In this document: one piece after another, positions 5,778 through 7,703 of the stretch
Layout of the letters: each line of letters starts with the position of its first letter
How positions within the stretch are numbered: position 1 is the first letter of the stretch
Assembly: GCA_023258655.1 (NCBI GenBank)
Contig: JALQWO010000082.1
Coordinates: 1-7,703, forward strand
Direction: 5' to 3'
Length of the DNA stretch: 7,703 bases
DNA from: Bacteroidia bacterium
Lineage (GTDB): Bacteria; Bacteroidota; Bacteroidia; NS11-12g; UBA955
Position numbers and translations under genes: made by a program
The notes under the pieces: generated by a model
The model's input: only the letters and a program-made list of their open reading frames with translations
Database searches by the model: none
Told to the model about the DNA's origin: nothing

Positions 5778-7703
5778 ATGCAATCTGGGATTCGTGAGAA
5801 ATTAAACGCCTTTATCAAGATGCACTACCGGCAGCGTCTGATTCGGGGTGGTATGGCTGTGGGAGCGATGGGTTTGATGGTCTTTGGCACGGCATTCTTG
5901 ACCGAGCATTTTTTGTGGTTGGATTCTGAGAAGCGCGCGTGGTTGTTTTGGTCGATATGGTTGTTGTTTTTGCCAATGCTTGCGCTGGGGGTGATTGTGC
6001 CTTTTTTGCATTGGCGTGGTGTGGGTAAAATTTTGTCGCAAAAGGAAGCCGCACGTTGGATTGGTAACTATTTCCCCGAAGTATCTGATAAACTCATCAA
6101 CCTGCTACAATTGGAGGATATGGTTGGTGCTCAAACGGGCAATGAATTGTTGTTGGCCAGCATCGATGAAAAAACATCCGCTCTCCGCGATGTACCTTTT
6201 TTGCAAGCATTGGATTGGAAAAAACACCGAAAATGGGTGTATCGGCTGGGTTCTTTTTTGGTGTTGCTGCTGATTTTTGGGCTCTATGAATCCACGGAGC
6301 TGCTGCAAGGAGCCTCTCGGGTGTTTCAATATCAAAGAGAGTTTGTGCGACAAGCACCGTTTTCCTTGCGGTTGTTGAATGGTTCTTTGGAGGTGCAGGA
6401 AGGCCAAGATTTGCAGTTACAATGGCAAGCAGAAGGTGCGGTAATCCCCGAAGTTGTTGAGGTGAAAGTGGGTGAACAATGGCGACGGGCAAGAAGGGTA
6501 AAGCCCGGTGTGTTTTCCTTCGGTTTGGATGATGTCATGGACGATTTGGTGTTGCCTGTTCGGGCGATGGATTTTGTGGTTGCCGAACATCGGATTGTTG
6601 TGAAAAAGCAACCGCATTGGCAGGCTGTTGAAGTCTATGCCGATTTTCCAGATTACACCGGAATTGCAGACGGTGTGCTATCGCAATCTGAAGCCCTGGA
6701 AGTGGTTGAAGGTACGCGATTGCAATACAAATTTCGGGGTGAGCATGTGTTGCGTTGGCTCGTGGGGAATTCGTTTCTCCAAATGAAAAATGGTCGTGCG
6801 AAGCGATTGTCAAACGCAGTCAATGGTGCCACTTACACCCATCTGGCACGCCGCGATGAGCGATTGGTCTTTGCGATGGACGGCCCTCAAGGATTGAGTC
6901 GAGATACATTGCAAAGTATACTATCTGTTCGGCAGGATGCGTTTCCCGATATTCAAATAGAAACAGTGGCCGATACGTTGCGATTGGGGACTTGGTATTT
7001 TACGGGGTTGGCCAGCGATGATTACCAGGTAAAAGAAGTTGTGTTTTTGTGTCGCGTTGCGGGAAAAAATGGACCATGGCGCAAAACAATGTTGTTTGAA
7101 GGAACATCGCCCCAGTGGGCCTTGACCCACGCCATTGATTTGGCAAGCTTGGGTGTGAAAGGCGGTGAAGCCTTGGAATATCAGTTTGCAGTCAAGGATA
7201 ACGATGGATTGCGGGGAGGGAAGACGTATAAGACGCCCGTGATGACCCTGGAGCGCATGGGGGCTGAAAAGGCCAATCAGTGGTTGGAAAAGCAAGAGGC
7301 GGGCATCGGCGCAGGGATGAGTAAATCGTCGAAAACCTTAAAGGAACTGCAAAAGGAGTCGCTAAAATTGCAAGAGTCATTGCAGCAAAATCAAAGCGGT
7401 TGGGATCAGGAAAATAAAATTAAGCAATGGTTGAACGAGCAACAAAAAATGGTTGAATCGCTCAAGCAGTTGGAAAAGAAACAGGCGGACATCAACAAGC
7501 AAAAGAATGCAGCGAATCCTCCATCGGAAGAGATGCAGAAGAAGAAAGAGGAATTGAACAAGCGGATGAAGCAGTTGACCTCGCCGGAAATGCAGAAACT
7601 CATCGAAGAAATCAATCGGTTGTTGGAGCAAAAAGCGAGTAAGGAGCAGTTGCAGGAAAAGATGCAAAAGCTGAATCAGATGAGTCAGGAATCGTCCAAA
7701 GAA
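5778..7703 (+). CDS. DUF4175-like large membrane protein (5' part, cut by right edge)
   Basis: The frame is open from ATG 5778 to the last base, giving 642 residues without a stop; known relatives run to roughly 1,100 residues, so the C-terminal part is missing. Function is unknown. Three hydrophobic segments anchor it: about 25-47 and 55-77 as an N-terminal hairpin, and about 154-170. Between them lies a soluble segment with FPEVSDKLINLLQL (99-112) and NELLLASIDEK (122-132), typical of the family. After the third segment a beta-rich region, probably periplasmic, shows ADFPDYTG (288-295), GLASDDYQVKEV (410-421) and KDNDGLRGGKTY (473-484), again family-like. From about 495 the sequence becomes a Gln/Lys/Glu/Leu-rich coiled coil to the window end. 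Upstream is an exact TAnnTTTG box; no in-frame start lies close upstream. Assignment to DUF4175 is by recognition of these motifs, not by a search. An earlier annotation of such proteins as ATPase is not supported: no Walker A motif is visible. Confidence 0.82.
   Translation, partial: MQSGIREKLNAFIKMHYRQRLIRGGMAVGAMGLMVFGTAFLTEHFLWLDSEKRAWLFWSIWLLFLPMLALGVIVPFLHWRGVGKILSQKEAARWIGNYFPEVSDKLINLLQLEDMVGAQTGNELLLASIDEKTSALRDVPFLQALDWKKHRKWVYRLGSFLVLLLIFGLYESTELLQGASRVFQYQREFVRQAPFSLRLLNGSLEVQEGQDLQLQWQAEGAVIPEVVEVKVGEQWRRARRVKPGVFSFGLDDVMDDLVLPVRAMDFVVAEHRIVVKKQPHWQAVEVYADFPDYTGIADGVLSQSEALEVVEGTRLQYKFRGEHVLRWLVGNSFLQMKNGRAKRLSNAVNGATYTHLARRDERLVFAMDGPQGLSRDTLQSILSVRQDAFPDIQIETVADTLRLGTWYFTGLASDDYQVKEVVFLCRVAGKNGPWRKTMLFEGTSPQWALTHAIDLASLGVKGGEALEYQFAVKDNDGLRGGKTYKTPVMTLERMGAEKANQWLEKQEAGIGAGMSKSSKTLKELQKESLKLQESLQQNQSGWDQENKIKQWLNEQQKMVESLKQLEKKQADINKQKNAANPPSEEMQKKKEELNKRMKQLTSPEMQKLIEEINRLLEQKASKEQLQEKMQKLNQMSQESSKE

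Noticed and set aside
5802..7667. Many open frames on the minus strand opposite the DUF4175-like gene
   Set aside because: They are short, compositionally biased (Gln/Pro/His or Phe/Leu rich) and overlap each other; they are shadows of the long plus-strand frame with recognisable family motifs.

Overview
The window looks like chromosomal DNA from a member of the Bacteroidota. Four things suggest this. There is an Omp85 protein of the lipidated TamL type. A DUF4175-type membrane protein is present, a family I know mainly from this phylum. None of the starts shows a convincing Shine-Dalgarno sequence. The clearest promoter-like element matches the phylum's -7 consensus, TAnnTTTG. I cannot name a genus. 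No RNA gene, insertion sequence, CRISPR array or phage gene was seen, and coding density is high.

Layout. (1) Bases 1-1127, plus strand: the 3' part of a ClpC-type Hsp100 unfoldase, cut by the left edge. (2) Bases 1124-4947, minus strand, in transcription order: tamL (2581-4947), an M48-family zinc metalloprotease lipoprotein (1659-2456) and a small secreted NlpC/P60 hydrolase (1124-1609). The gaps are 124 and 49 bases, so co-transcription is plausible. (3) Bases 4941-5654, plus strand: a TrmH/SpoU-family RNA methyltransferase whose start overlaps the start of tamL head to head. (4) Bases 5778-7703, plus strand: the first 642 codons of a large DUF4175-like membrane protein that runs off the right edge. 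It is preceded by a 123-base gap with an exact TAnnTTTG box.

How the genes may fit together. The minus-strand cluster is about the cell envelope: TamL is expected to act in outer-membrane protein or lipid transport together with a TamB partner elsewhere. The M48 lipoprotein resembles periplasmic quality-control proteases, and the NlpC/P60 protein probably cuts peptidoglycan peptides. The link between protease and TamL is inference from gene order. ClpC (cytosolic proteolysis) and the RNA methyltransferase are housekeeping neighbours. The DUF4175-like protein is an envelope protein of unknown role.

This is mostly an ordinary, compact region. The points most worth a second look are the overlapping divergent starts of tamL and the methyltransferase, the tamL-M48 protease pairing, and the uncharacterised DUF4175-like protein.
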